This document shows positions 24,112-36,799 of a stretch of DNA of 64,000 bases, one piece after another (positions within the stretch are counted from its first letter, which is position 1; every line of letters starts with the position of its first letter). Origin of the DNA: Pegea sp. RAD2-039. Its lineage: Eukaryota > Chordata > Thaliacea > Salpida > Salpidae. The notes under the pieces are model-generated. The model did no database searches. It was not told the origin of the DNA and saw only the letters and a program-made list of their open reading frames with translations. Where the stretch lies: assembly GCA_034620365.1 (NCBI GenBank), contig JAQGEQ010000318.1, forward strand, positions 372,001 through 436,000. The letters are read 5' to 3'. Position numbers and translations under genes: made by a program.

Positions 24112-27002
24112 ATGCTTATTTCGTCATGCAGTATTTGAAATGACTCCATGCTTCACAGTAAATGTAATATACTCGTGATAATTGCTTATTATTAATGCTA
24201 TCTAAGCATACACCTTAAGTGATAGATGTATTAGGATCTTTCTGTAATAAGTCAATATCAATTATAAAGTATAACATATAAGCTTATTCAAATAATATAA
24301 TAAATATGGCCACAATTTCCGATTAGTAATATTTATATAAACGTAATTAAGACTTCTAAAATAAATATATTTGAATAAGTTAACTGTTTATTAGTAGTAA
24401 GTTTTGATTGTTTTTAATCAAACATGAAATTAAACGCAAGCAGGTTATTGATTAGCTTTCAAAGTGAGTAAAAAATGGTTTATCTACGATGCTAGGAAAA
24501 GAAATTCTTTTATGATTATTGAAGTGAAACCATTGATTTTGCTCAATGTCATGATATTTGCATCGCATATGTCTTCTTGATCTTCTTTTTCTCCATCACT
24601 TGGTTAACATTTCTTTGAGATTAGGCAATCTGCAAGTTTTTTATTGTTTCTAAGCTAATCAAGTTGTAAAGTGACAAATAGTAGTCACAAAATCAGAATC
24701 ATAAAATCAGAAATAACAAATTTATTAATTTGTGAATTGCTTTTAATATTCTACATAATAGAAGGTAATTTATTTGTTGCAATTCTTGTAAAATCAAATG
24801 TTATAAAAGGTCATCATACAAATTCAAGAAATGGAATACAAACAGTTAAAAAAACTGCAAATTAGAAAATATTGACAATTTTCTTTTACAGAAGACTTTT
24901 TTCAAGTCAAACTTGATTTTAATCACAAACAGATTACATATATTTTTTCATCACTACAAAATTCTTTCAGTTTAAATGAAGATTGATGTCAAATAGCAAC
25001 TAAACAAAACATCTAATTTAATAAATTTCGTATTATTGATTATTACACTGATGTTTAAGAAGTTAAAACATACTATTTATTCATTTCAATCATACTTTAA
25101 TCTAACTTTGTTATTTACCCTTTTAGTAAAACAAAATTTTATACAATTAATATATCAACGATTATGTATCTAAAAACATTTGAAATTTTAAAATCTAGTA
25201 ACAACTTTATGTTAAATTAATGTTTCTAAACATTCATTTTGTTGATATATTTTAGTTTATTTTTTTGGTTTAATATATTTAGTTAATATATATATATATA
25301 ATTTGGTCAGCATTGACAGTCATTAAACGTTTAAATTCAATTAATATTTTTACAATATTACATTTTAGCAAGAACTGAATTTGATTTTCAGAATTGTCTT
25401 GTAAGAGTTTCTATGAGGTTATAAAGTATTCAGGAATTGTGCAAAAATGAAAGTCCCATGGTCGTATATGTTTGCAGCTGTAACTTTTTCAAATATTATC
25501 AGAGATTTATAGTAGTGAGATCATATGCTAGAAGCATAAAGTTTGAAAGGTGGTAATTACTTCAGTTTTTTTATGTCAAAGCTTCGTATTCGAAAGCTGA
25601 TGAAAGCATTACATTAAGCAAGTTTAGTTTAATAAGCTCATATCAATGTAAGATGGTTTACTAAATTCTTTGATAAAGAAAATAAGAATTTTGAAAAAAG
25701 AATATAGAAACTATCACGATGATTATCTAGGTTAAAATTCAATTAATTGTCTAAAGTTGTTTTATTTCCACAAATATTTCTCTTTGTTTAATAGATTAGT
25801 GGTTAGATTTACCTCCACAGTTTATAAAACCTAATATTTGACTATATTAAATTTTCAAGTCATTTTAGTGTAACCAACCATTATCCTTATAATAATAATG
25901 AAAGTTTTAGAAAAGTAATATTTTTTACTTTTTATAAAATTTATCGTATTTGGGTCATAAGATAAGATTTTAAAGAAATAATAATGAAATCAAAATAAAA
26001 TATTTGGAAAGTAGTTAGAAAAGATTCTTGTTGAAGTAGTTAATAATCAATTGTAAACTAAACTGAGTTTTTTAAAGACGTTTCAGTGTTCACTTTCAGT
26101 AAAAGTTTAATTTTCACATTTGTATTTAGGAAATATTGATGTAAGTAATTGTTATAAAACATTTCAGTTTAAACAAAACTGACAAATAATTTCAAAACTT
26201 TTATTAATTCATGCTTTTACAACCCACATTTATATAAATAATGAAATTTTAAAGTTAATAAATCATTATTACCAAGCAACTATACAAAAAATTAGGTTTC
26301 AGTTTATCTAAGAATCATTTTTCTATCATTGTTCATTATTAAATGTCAACCAGAATGTTGATCTTAAAACAGCCGAAAATTGAAGAAAATAAACTTCCAG
26401 GATTTTTAAATAAATGTTTTACTACTAATTAGATGGAATAACAACGAATTAGAAAAAGGTTAAATCGATTGTATATAAAAATGTGGTTTATAAAATTAAG
26501 ATTGATTCTAACTTTGTCGTCAAAGATACAAAATATTTATACTTGATAAAGAGTAATGTTTCCTATCTAACGCTGAAGTTATCTTTCCAAACTGTGAAGG
26601 AATATAGTTGTTTCAAAAAAAGGTGTAATAGTAAACCATGAAAGAAAATTTTTATTTATTGATCTCGAATTTACTTCTCATATCATAAACATCTATATAA
26701 TAGACTTCTATTGTAAATTCAATAAATATATATAATTGAATTTCAATAGAGTAAGTATAAATTTCTTTCTATCTACATAGCTTACAAAGTTCAGCAGAAA
26801 TTCTTTCAGTTGTTTAATAATTAATTTTCAGAGTTTTATTTACATTTTGAAAAAATAAATTAGAATAACTGTTTGACTTTATTGTTGTAAATAGTAAAAG
26901 ATAATCCCTTTAATAATCTCTTCAGCGACTTTTCATCAGCCACCTCATGATAGCATCATGAAGCTTATTTCGGCTCACAAATAACATCCTTAATACCATT
27001 AC

Positions 27003-27227
27003 AAGCAGATATCAGCATCTGCATCAGTAGGACACCTGGTACATTTAATTTGGCATAATACAAAGCTATATTTTAAAACCAAGGCGACCATTTATGAAGC
27101 GTTTGTCTCTTGTAGGCTATCGTACGTTAGCAAAACATGGACCTTGTCGAAAGCTAAAGAAAATAAAATAAAGATGTTCTATTTTCCATTTATGTTGTCT
27201 CTGTCAAAAATTGAATTTAACGTGACA
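27003..27227 (+). mobile_element. LINE reverse-transcriptase C-terminal remnant (unit D)
   Basis: This is a near-identical copy of the unit B fragment at 7911-8133, differing at a base or two (AGCAGATATC for AGCTGATATC). Confidence 0.5.
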
Positions 27228-27656
27228 GAAAAAGATGTCAAACTAGAAAGTTTTGAAGCAAACTAATCTGACAACAATGTACATCATGCTAAACATCAAA
27301 GGCTTCACATGCTCTACTACTTTTACTAATAATTTCAGAAAGGTCTTTAACAAATTATTTATTCTAGTTACTATATAATGTTAATTATGAAAATGATTTT
27401 TCAATTTCTTTCAACAAGTTAGAGAAAATAAAAATATTTTTCTAATTTTCCAGATTGATTTATTTTTGAAATTAATTTGTAGATTTTTGGATTTTTCTAA
27501 TTTCGAATTATTTGAATTTTTTCTGATGATTTTTACATATGTTGTAATTATTCATTTATAGATTTTACAATTTTAAATTATAGTACTTTTATTTACAGCT
27601 ACCTATAATATTATTTCAATAGTATTAGTAATTATAATATAACAGTAAAATATTTT

Positions 27657-27673
27657 GCCGCCGACGTAAATGG
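27657..27673 (+). promoter_or_regulatory. Conserved GC-rich element upstream of copy D
   Basis: GCCGCCGACGTAAATGG lies 676 nt before the copy D ATG. Promoter role inferred from constant position only. Confidence 0.3.
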
Positions 27674-28332
27674 TTTTCATCATTCGTCTTCAGATAACTG
27701 TCATCTGCTAATTAGCTCTATGTAACTAGCGTCTATCATTCTTGTAGTTGTCATTATTGTTAGTTGTCTTCTTATTACTTTGAATAAATCTCTATATAAG
27801 AATTATCTTTACTTTCAGTGAAAAATTTATCATCGTTTTGTTTTATCTAATATTTTTTTTTTAATTTTTGGAAAACAGTTTTAATTAATCTTTTTCTAAA
27901 TTTTTCTTTTTATATCAAACTTTTTTATTTAATTTTAGTGAAATATTTTTCTTTTAATTTTAAAGATGCTACTTGATTGAAATATTTTTATAATTTATCT
28001 CATTTTCTTATGATTTTATATTTTTGTATTTGATTTTAACTAACTTAAACTTGGTAGTTTATGATTATAATAATTACTTTTTATCAAAATATGTTCGGCG
28101 TTTTACTGTTACAAGTTCTAAAAAATTTATTTTAAAAGTTTTAAAAAAATTGCTAATATTTAATTCAAATACTTTTTTTCTTTTGAGATTATTTATTATT
28201 TATCTTGGATTATTTATCCGATATTTCGATTTATTTTGAAGTTTTAAAATTAAACTGTTTATATAAATCAACTAATTCATTTATATAACATCAGCAGTTG
28301 GTAGATTTTCTAAACTTGTTAAATACATCAAA

Positions 28333-31232
28333 ATGGTAGATAGATTAAATAGCAAAATTGTTTTCGATTCAATTATGCCACCTACAGATGATAAAAGGTT
28401 AGTAGAATTTTGTGTCTTCACTTAAAATTGTTCGCTAAGTAAACTTACTTTAAATTCACTTTTTATTTAAAATAAACACAAATTAGAAAATTATTTATGT
28501 TGCATTTAAAAAGATTAATAACTTAAATTTTATCAATTTTAACTTGTAATTATTATATTTCTAATTTGTTTTAGAGTCATTTTAGTGTTACTCAATCATT
28601 TAAAAGAATTTAAATTTTATTGTTTTATTTATTTATAAATTTAAGAACTGAAATAAATATTTTTGATTTTAATTATTCACTTTTTTTATTTTATCAAACT
28701 TGTTTCTAATTCTTTATTTATAATTTGATACTAAAGTAAATTATACTTTTGATAATTTTAGAGATGAAGTTTCGGAAGTTGATAATTGTACAAATCTTCA
28801 TCAACTTAAACTGAATGACTCTTCTGAAGATTCTCAGGTTCATGATGTTAGCATCAAAGTGAAATTAAATGAATTTGAAAGAAGTTTCAATTGTGACAAA
28901 CGTATATTAGTTGCTGCTTCACCTTATTTTAAAGCAATGTTTCGTGGTAAGTTAGATTCAAGTTTCAACTTCAATTGTGAAAATAACTGAATATACAAAA
29001 AACTATTTGAATTTATTAAGGTGGTGGATTTAAAGAATCATATTCTCGTGAAGTTACCTTAAATGAGGTAGACCCAAATGTATTCTCTGATCTTCTAGGA
29101 TACATTTACACAAACAAAATACAAATCAATGAAGAAAACGTTGAGAAACTGATGATTGCAGATTCCATATTTCAAATAAATGGTTTAGAGAATTTATGTA
29201 GCAAGTAAGCTAGTTTTATAAATCAGTTTCTTTCAATAGTTTTTGTAATTATACTTTATCAATTACAGCTTTTTGGAAAGTCAAATAGAGATTTCCAACT
29301 GTATTGGATTTTCAATATTTGCTGAGAATTATGGATTTTTGGAGCTTTCAACGAAAATAGGAAAATTTATTGGAAAAAACTTTATAGAAGTAAGAAAATA
29401 GAGAAATGTTATTTTCTTGGCTAAAACATTTTAAGTAGAAAGATTTTTTCAACTTCATCAAACTTAAATATTTATGAAATATTTACTTGCTTCGTTATTT
29501 CTACTGGTTTTGTTCTTTTCATATTTAATAAGAAAAAGTTTTTGATTGATCTCATGATTTTTACCAGATTTCAAAAAGTGATGAATTCAAATTACAACCA
29601 GACTCTGTAATTTCTAAAATAATTTCAAAAGATGAGCTTCATGTGATTTGTGAATCCCAAGTATTCAATGCTCTTTTAGATTGGATCAAATATGATTTAA
29701 CTTCAAGAAAACATTGTTTAAATAAATTAATTAAGAACGTAAGTATCTAGAAACTATAAAGTTGTAGATTTGTGAGTATAAAATTGTGATTTCTCTAGGT
29801 ACGATGCCATTTAATAAATCCAAATTTTATTTCGATGAAATTAGAAAGTTGTGATGTAATTAGAGATACTTGTTATGAGTATCTCAGCAAGGTCCTCGAT
29901 GACCTCAAAGATTACATCCCAATTGAAAGTAAGCAAAGACAACTTGATATTCGGCAGGTAAGATTATTTAATTAAATACTTTTCACTTCAACCACTGACA
30001 TATGACGTCACAGGTTATCTACATCATTAATGAATTCGGTAGATCTGATGACAAACCTTTGGAAAGTGTAAAGTTCTGTTTGTCTGAAACGGATGTTTGG
30101 TTTAAACTCCCAAAAATATGTCTTCCAAACACTTGGGGATCTGTTGTCATCAACGGTTTCATTTATATGTTAAAGTGGGTAGGTGATATGGAAAGGTTAG
30201 AAGCATGAAGCAAATGATGACATCATCATTGCAAACTAAATATGACGTCATCACATTTCTAGATACGACCCAATTTTAAATGAGTGGAAGAAGTGCAAAA
30301 GTTTAGACGATGACTTGTATTTAGACGGTCGAATATGTTGGCCGAGATTTGGAGTTATTGAAAATGAATTGTACATTTTTAAGGATTATTGTGAAGATTA
30401 TTATTCAGAATATGATGATGGTTTTCATTATTTAAAAAAAACTAGAATATTAAAGTGAGTGATGAAATGAGATTTCAACCAATACTTCATTTGTCAAAAA
30501 CTATTATGTTATTTCCAGATACGATCCGATCACTGATGAATGGACGCAAAGAGCTTCATTAAATAGATATCGTGAATTTTTCGGTTGTGCTGTCTTCAAC
30601 CGGATGTTGTATGTTGTCGGTGGTTACGAAGATTTCTTTAAACCAGATGCTAGTGTGGAGAAATATGATCCACAGAGGGACGAATGGAGTTCTGTAAAAT
30701 CGATGTTGACACCTCGAAGTCATCTAGGTATTTGTTGATGACGTCACGATGACGTTTTGATCTTATGATGGTAACTAAGTCTAAAATCATTAAAGATGTA
30801 GTCACGCTTGGCAACTATATCTACGCCATTGGTGGTTTGAATGGCGGATTTTTAAAGACTGTTGAAAGATACGATGTCCTCAATGATAATTGGGAGTTTG
30901 TAGCAAGTATGAAATATGCAAGAGGATTTCCAAAAGCTGTTGTCTTTAATAAGAAGATTTATGTTTTTGGTAAAACTTTTCTTATGTTTCGAATTGAAAA
31001 ACTTTTTAATAAAATGTTTATGATGTTTACAATAATTTGCATAATTGTGATGAACTTGTTGATTGTTTCAGGAAGTCATTCTGGAAGAGAAGATGATGTT
31101 AAAATTGTCGAATGTTACAATGAAGTAACAAATGAATGGAAAGAAGTTGCAAGAACGAATGAAAAGATTGATGAAGTAGTAGTCAGTTATCAACCATGTG
31201 TACCTGACATCTGTGAAAATTTCCCATTTTAA
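28333..31232 (+). CDS. Kelch-like BTB-BACK-Kelch protein, copy D
   Basis: Eleven exons: 28333-28397, 28762-28946, 29021-29204, 29269-29389, 29568-29738, 29799-29957, 30014-30195, 30263-30454, 30519-30727, 30796-30969, 31072-31232. The product is 600 residues. It is closest to copy B, sharing CLPNTWGS, NRYREFF, YEDFFKPDAS, LNGGF and KYARGFP. It differs by a longer exon 8 (192 nt) with an acidic Tyr-rich blade 3 loop (DYCEDYYSEYDDGF), a Glu-to-Lys change in the BTB core (PYFKAMFRG), and a distinct last loop (NEKIDEVV for NEWVREVI). Because spacers around B and D are nearly identical, these coding changes stand out. Expected Cullin-3 adaptor. Confidence 0.88.
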
Positions 31233-31604
31233 TAAATAAATTTTACTAGTAGATTGCTGTGAAGTTTATTTTCAGTATAAAGTTGCTTTTGAGGTCGTGT
31301 TTATTTTCAAAAACATTTAGAATAAAATCAAAATGTTCTTTCATAAATATTTTCATATTTTTTAATTGTTTGATAATTTACAAAATATAAAAAAGTTTGT
31401 TAGAATTTAGAGATTTATTTTAATCATCAAATCAGATCTTTTTTGTTTAAAGTTATTTAGAAATTGAAGTTCATTAAATTTTTAACAAATTTTTGTCTAA
31501 TAAGAAACAAATTCTGTGAAATTAAAACATTTATTAACAAAATAAGATTAAAAATAAAAGAGTAAAGAATGAAGATCACTTTTACAGATATTCATCTTTC
31601 TTGT

Positions 31605-32650
31605 ATCTTCAACCATCTGTTGTAGTTTTGTCAAATTTTTTACTCACTTCTACTTTAGCTTCAAATTTTACTGTTTTGATATCTAACAAGTCAAGAATAT
31701 ATTTCATATTTAGATTTGCAAATTAAAAGTTTATTATTTACCTGAGATAAAGATTCTTTAGTTTGATCTTTTCAGACAGATTTTTAAAAAGTATTATCAG
31801 TTTCAAATAATTACATTTTTATGAACATTTCTATTTAAGAAATTTTTGATTTAAAACAGTTGGTTGGTTCTAATTGAAAAGAAAGTTTTAGTTACAATTA
31901 TCTTTTTAATTAAAAAAGAGTTTCAACTAGATCTACGTCATTTAATGACTTTTACTAGCTAGTAATCTTTCCGTTACTTTTATTCGTCTGTAAACATTTG
32001 TTTTTAATTCAATTGTACTTCATCTTCAAATAGAAAATAATTGTTTTGATTTTGAAATACTCAGATATTTAAATTTAAATGAAATTCTACATTATTATCT
32101 TGTAACTTTAAATTAAACTTTCCCGCAGTAGAGTCTAATAATTACCTCTCTTAGATTCTGTCTGTTCTAGTGTAGCCCAAAAAAAATTTGAAATATCTGA
32201 AAACAACCAGTTGAAATAAATGGTGTTTAAATGGTTCTGTGTTAAATGTAGAAAAATTAACGTGATAGTTACCTAAAAAGAAAGTTAAAAAACATCATCT
32301 ACAAGTACGTGAGATATATGAGGTAAAAACTACACAGATTCTTAATTACAAGGCTTCAGACAAAAGATTAAACTCAAATTAAATTGTTTCAAAAATCACT
32401 TAAATGAACATTATTGAAATAAAAAATTGAGATGTTAATCTTTTTATATATTTTTCATCACATGACACTCTATTTTAGTTTTTATCTATTTTCAGTTTGT
32501 TCTGAAATTGATTACTTACACTGAGAAGAAATCAAATAGAGTTGCGTTCTGTAAAAAGTGAGGGTTATTTACTTTTCGGCAGTTGGTTGTTGACAATTCG
32601 GTGCTGGTTCTATTTTCAGTTTCTTCAACTTTGTAATAAAGATAGTGCTT
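31605..32650 (-). other. Minus-strand exon-like pieces downstream of the VPS35L-like fragment
   Basis: Read on the minus strand, several short open pieces are bounded by splice-like sites: about 32650-32560 (KLKKLKIEPAPNCQQPTAEK then GT); near 32540 (NATLFDFFS before GTGTAAGT); about 32200-32135 (TTTTCAG, then FFWATLEQTESKR, then GTAATT); about 31790-31741 (NLSEKIKLKNLYLR then GTAAAT); and about 31720-31608 (ILDLLDIKTVKFEAKVEV to a TGA). An AATAAA lies just beyond, near 31530. They could be the 3' exons of the same VPS35L-like gene, which are colinear with its C-terminus, but similarity is too weak to assert it. Confidence 0.25.
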
Positions 32651-32851
32651 GACAGTAAGATCTGACAAGTTTTCTTATCTAACTTTTATGTTGTTAGACT
32701 TTTATCCAGCTTTTGATACAAAATACAATTTAGGAAATTAATTTTATTAAGTTTTTTATTTAAAACTATATGTCTGGTTTTTAGTTATATTACAATTTGG
32801 TTTAGTAGTTTGAAAACAGTCGTAAACTAAATCTTTTGAAAATAGTTTCAA

Positions 32852-33885
32852 TCAAAACTGTATGTCCTCTTCTTGTCCTGCAAAAAAACGATTTTTATTT
32901 TCTGTTTAAGTTAATTTTGAATGCTTTTACTTACGACTAAAATCGAGCATTTTGTAGAAAGATTCTTCGTCAACATATGAATAATATCCCATAAAACCCC
33001 ACAAAGAAACTTTTCTACGTGTAAGCTTAATTTCTTCTGAAGCTCCATCTAATCTTCCAGTCCCGAAGTATGCCACCAGGCATCTTTTACTGTCACTGCT
33101 TCTTCTAATGTTAAAGTTTCACGCTCTAGCAACACTTTCATTATATATGATCAAGCTAATCCATCTAAATAAACCCATGATCATACTACCGCTTCCAATG
33201 CCAGCAACTAAATTTCTTGGTTTAGAAAAGTAATAGATAAATTGTTGAGATGGACCTTGTGAACCACAGTTTCTTCAAATGAACAGATTTAACGACAAAT
33301 TGAAAAGGATCTCGCTGCGATATAACCACTCCTGAAAGTGACCAGGCAACAATTGATGAGAAGAAGACTGTGATCAGAGTTCTTGCATTTATCCAGGACT
33401 TCTGTCAATGTCTCCTTTAAAATCGTAATTGAGAAGAAGTAGTTGACACAACAATCATAGAACCTCATGAGCGTTCTTTGATAAACAAGACAGAATCCAG
33501 TGAACGAACTTGAAGACATTTCAGTACATTTAGACAAGATTCGTTCGAATACTAGTGTACCTAAGAAATGTTATATTGTAAATTTATTTAATATTTTCAT
33601 TTTATAAGATTCCCATTCATCTACATCAAACTTATCATCTTCATAATCAGTTATTTCATTCATAATCTGAAAATAATTGATTCTTTCTAATGTTTTTTTA
33701 TCATATTACAATTTATATATATGTTAAAAATGATATTTTATAAAATGTCAAATTAACACAAATACCATCAAATAAAAAATAACATTTAGAAAGAAACCTT
33801 TTGACTCATATTTTCATTAGCAAGAAGAGATAAAGGATCTCCTGATAAAGGATTCATTGATGATAAGGGATCTACAAACTCAGCT
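32852..33885 (-). pseudogene. VPS35L-like (Retriever subunit) partial pseudogene
   Basis: Minus-strand pieces in order: 33885-33798 (FVDPLSSMNPLSGDPLSLL, after a TTTGTAG acceptor); 33666-33601 (DKFDVDEWESYKMKIL, after TTTTCAG); about 33560-33289 (TLVFERILSKC, then LKETLTEVLDKCKN and FRSGYIAARS); 33262-32935 (shifted frame, GFMGYYSYVDEESFYKML, then GTAAGT); and a last exon 32877-32852 ending in TGA. From memory of human VPS35L (C16orf62), the first three match its N-terminal DPLS region, the W...K..IL segment, the VYERIFSMC segment and the LLLN...FR..+IA.RS helix, in the right order. Large parts are missing and there is a frame change after 33289, so it is broken. Introns remain, so it arose by DNA duplication, not retrocopying. 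Confidence 0.6.
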
Positions 33886-35454
33886 CTACAAATGAAAAAT
33901 TGATTTATAATTATTACTAAAATTTATTTTGACAACAATTTAAGATAATTGAAAAGTGATTAAAATATGAATACTTTGAAACAATTTTATTAAAAAGTTC
34001 AAATTTTATCCAAATAGTTCGTTTTAAAGTTTCTTTTGTTTTTAAAATTATTTGTTGGTATATGCAACGATTTTCAAATATTATCAGAGATTTATAGTAG
34101 TAAGTAAATATGCTGGAAGCATAAAGTTTGAGAGTAGGTAATTACTATTAATATATGATTATCTATCACGATGATTATCTAGGTTGAAATTCAATCAATT
34201 GTCTAAAGTCGTTTTATTTCCACAAATATTTCTCTTTGTTTAATAGATTAGTAGTTAGATTTACCTCCACAGTTTATAAAACCTAATATTTGACTATATT
34301 AAAATTTCAAGTCATTTTAGTGTAACCAACCATTATCCTTATAATAATAATGAAAGTTTTAGAAAAGTAATATTTTTTACTTTTTATAAAATTTATCGTA
34401 TTTGGGTCATAAGATAAGATTTCAAAGAAATAATAATGAAATCAAAATAAAATATTTGGAAAGTAGTTAGAAAAGACTCTTGTTGAAGCAGTTAATAATC
34501 AATTGTAAACTAAACTGAGTTTTTCAAATACGTTTCAGTGTTCACTTTCAGTAAAAGTTTAATTTTGACATTTGTATTTAGGAAATATTTATGTAAGTTA
34601 TTGTTATAAAACATTTCAGTTTAAACAAAACTGTCAAATAATTTCAAAACTTTTATTAATTCATGCTTTTACAAACCACATTTATATAAATAATGAAATT
34701 TTAAAGTTAATAAATTATTATTATCAAACAACTATACAAAAAATTAAGTTTCAGTTTATCTAAGAATCATTTTTCTATCATTGTTCATTATTAAATGTCA
34801 ACCAGAATGTTGATCTTAAAACAGCAGAAAATTGAAGAAAATAAACTTCCAGAATTTTTAAATGAATGTTTTTACTACTAATTAGATGGAATAACAACGA
34901 ATTGGAGAAAGGTTAAATCGATTGTATATAAAAATGTGGTTTATAAAATTAAGATAGATTCCACCTTTGTCGTAAAAGATACAAAAATATTTATACTTGA
35001 TAAAGAGTAATGTTTCCTATCGAACGCTGAAGTTATCTTTCCAAACTATGGATGAATAAGTTGTTTCAAAAAAAGGTGTAATAGTAAACCATGAAAGAAA
35101 ATTTTTATTTATTGATCTCGAATCTACTTTTTATATCATAAACATCTATATAATAGACTTCTATTGTAAATTCAATAAATATATATAATTGAATTTCAAT
35201 AGAGAAAGTATCAATTTCTTTCTATCTACATAGCTTACAAAATTCAGCAGAAATTCTTTTAGTTGTTTAATAATTAATTTTCAGAGTTTTATTTACATTT
35301 TGAAAAAATAAATTAAAATAACTGTTTGACTTTATTGTTGTAAATAGTAAAAGATAATCCCTTTAATAATCTCTTCAGCGACTTTTCATCAGCCACCTCA
35401 TGATATCATCATGAAGCTTATTTCGGCTCACCAATAGCATCCTCAATACCATTA

Positions 35455-35680
35455 GAAGCTGATATCAGCATCTGCATCAGTAGGACACCTGGTACATTTA
35501 ATCTGGCATAATACAAAGCTATCTTTTAAAACCAAGGCGACCATTTATAGAGCGTTTGTCTCTTGTAGGCTATCGTACGTTAGCAAAACATGGACTTTGT
35601 CGAAAGCTAAAGAAATTAAAATAAAGACGTTCTATTTTCCATTTTTCTTGTCTCTGTCAAAAATTGAATTTAACGTGACA
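35455..35680 (+). mobile_element. LINE reverse-transcriptase C-terminal remnant (unit E)
   Basis: Same truncated fragment as the other units, about 1.1-1.3 kb before the copy E start. It shares the AAGACGTTCTATTTTCCA-type 3' variant with units B, D and F. Confidence 0.5.
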
Positions 35681-36123
35681 GAAAAAGATGTCAAACTAGA
35701 AAGTTTTGAAGCAAACTAATCTGCCAACAATGTAGTTCATGCTAAACATCAAAGGCTTCACATGCTCTACTACTTTTACTAATAATTTCAGAAAGGTCTT
35801 AAACAAATTATTTTTTCTAGTTACTATATAATGTTAATTATGAAAATGATTTTTCGATTTCTTTCAACAAGTTAGAGAAAATAAAAATATTTTTCTAATT
35901 TTCTAGATTGATTTATTTTTGAAATTAATTTATAGCGTTATACGTTTTTCTAATTTCGAATTATTCTAACTTTTCCTGATGAGTCTTCTTATATGCTTTT
36001 AACAAATGTTAATATTATTTATTATTATTTAACATATATTGTAATTATTCATTTATAGATTTTCAAAATTCAACTTATACTACTTTTATTTATAACTACC
36101 TATAATATAATTGTAAAATATTT

Positions 36124-36140
36124 GCCGCCGACGTAAATGG
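36124..36140 (+). promoter_or_regulatory. Conserved GC-rich element upstream of copy E
   Basis: GCCGCCGACGTAAATGG lies 676 nt before the copy E ATG. One T is missing just upstream but the element is unchanged. Confidence 0.3.
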
Positions 36141-36799
36141 TTTTCATCATTCGTTTTCAGATTACTGTCATCTACTAATTAACTACTTGTAGCTAGCGTC
36201 TATCATTCGTGTAGTTGTCAATATTGTTAGTTGTCTTCTTATTACTTTGAATAAATCTCTTTATAAGAATTATCTTTACTTTCATTGAAAGATTTATCAT
36301 CGTTTTGTTTATCTACTATTTTTTTTTTAATTTTTGGAAAACATTTTTAATTAATCTTTTTCTAAATTTTTCTTTTTATATCAAACTTTTTTAATTTATT
36401 TTAGTGAAATATTTTTCTTTTAATTTTAAAGATGCTACTTGATTGAACTAATTTTTATAATTTAATACATTTTCTTATGATTTTATATTTTTGTATTTAA
36501 TTTTAACTAATTTAACCTTGGTAGTTTATGATTATAATAATTACTTTTTATCAAAATATGTTCGGCGTTTTACTGTTACAAGTTCTAAAATATTTCTTTT
36601 AAAAGTTTTAAAAAAATTGCTAATATTTAATTCAAATACTTTTTTTCTTTTGATATTATTTATTATTTATTTTAGATTATTTATCCGATATTTCGATTTA
36701 TTTGGTAGTTTTAAAATTAAACTGTTTATATAAATCAACTAATTCATTTATATAACATCAGCAGTTGGTAGATTTTCTAAACTTGTTAAATACATCAAA

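Larger units (their letters stand above)
20643..28332. other. Composite spacer between copies C and D (class II joined to class I)
   Basis: At 7.7 kb this is the longest spacer. Its first part (to about 23690) is class II but lacks the internal stretch that in the B-C spacer carries the decayed exon (14108-14312) and the 14475 segment. It then jumps, through a short filler with a palindrome, into class I sequence from about 23781 that matches 4681 onward. A kelch gene expected between the two halves is missing. It also contains a zinc-ribbon frame (22332-22442), the LINE remnant (27003-27227) and the GC-rich element (27657-27673). Confidence 0.65.
23781..31538. repeat. Segmental duplication, copy of 4681-12410
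   Basis: About 7.7 kb from inside the class I spacer through kelch copy D and its downstream flank matches 4681-12410 (spacer plus copy B) at a near-constant offset of about 19.1 kb, with only scattered differences by eye. It is the most recent duplication visible. The match ends at 31538, where the unique block begins. Confidence 0.75.
31233..36799. other. Spacer between copies D and E with a unique block
   Basis: The class II sequence continues to 31538. A unique block (31539 to about 34065) then contains a decayed VPS35L-like gene on the minus strand and several minus-strand exon-like pieces. After that the common spacer 3' part resumes, with the LINE remnant (35455-35680) and the GC-rich element (36124-36140). 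A plus-strand 63-codon frame at 34572-34763 is AT-rich and not credible. Confidence 0.6.
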
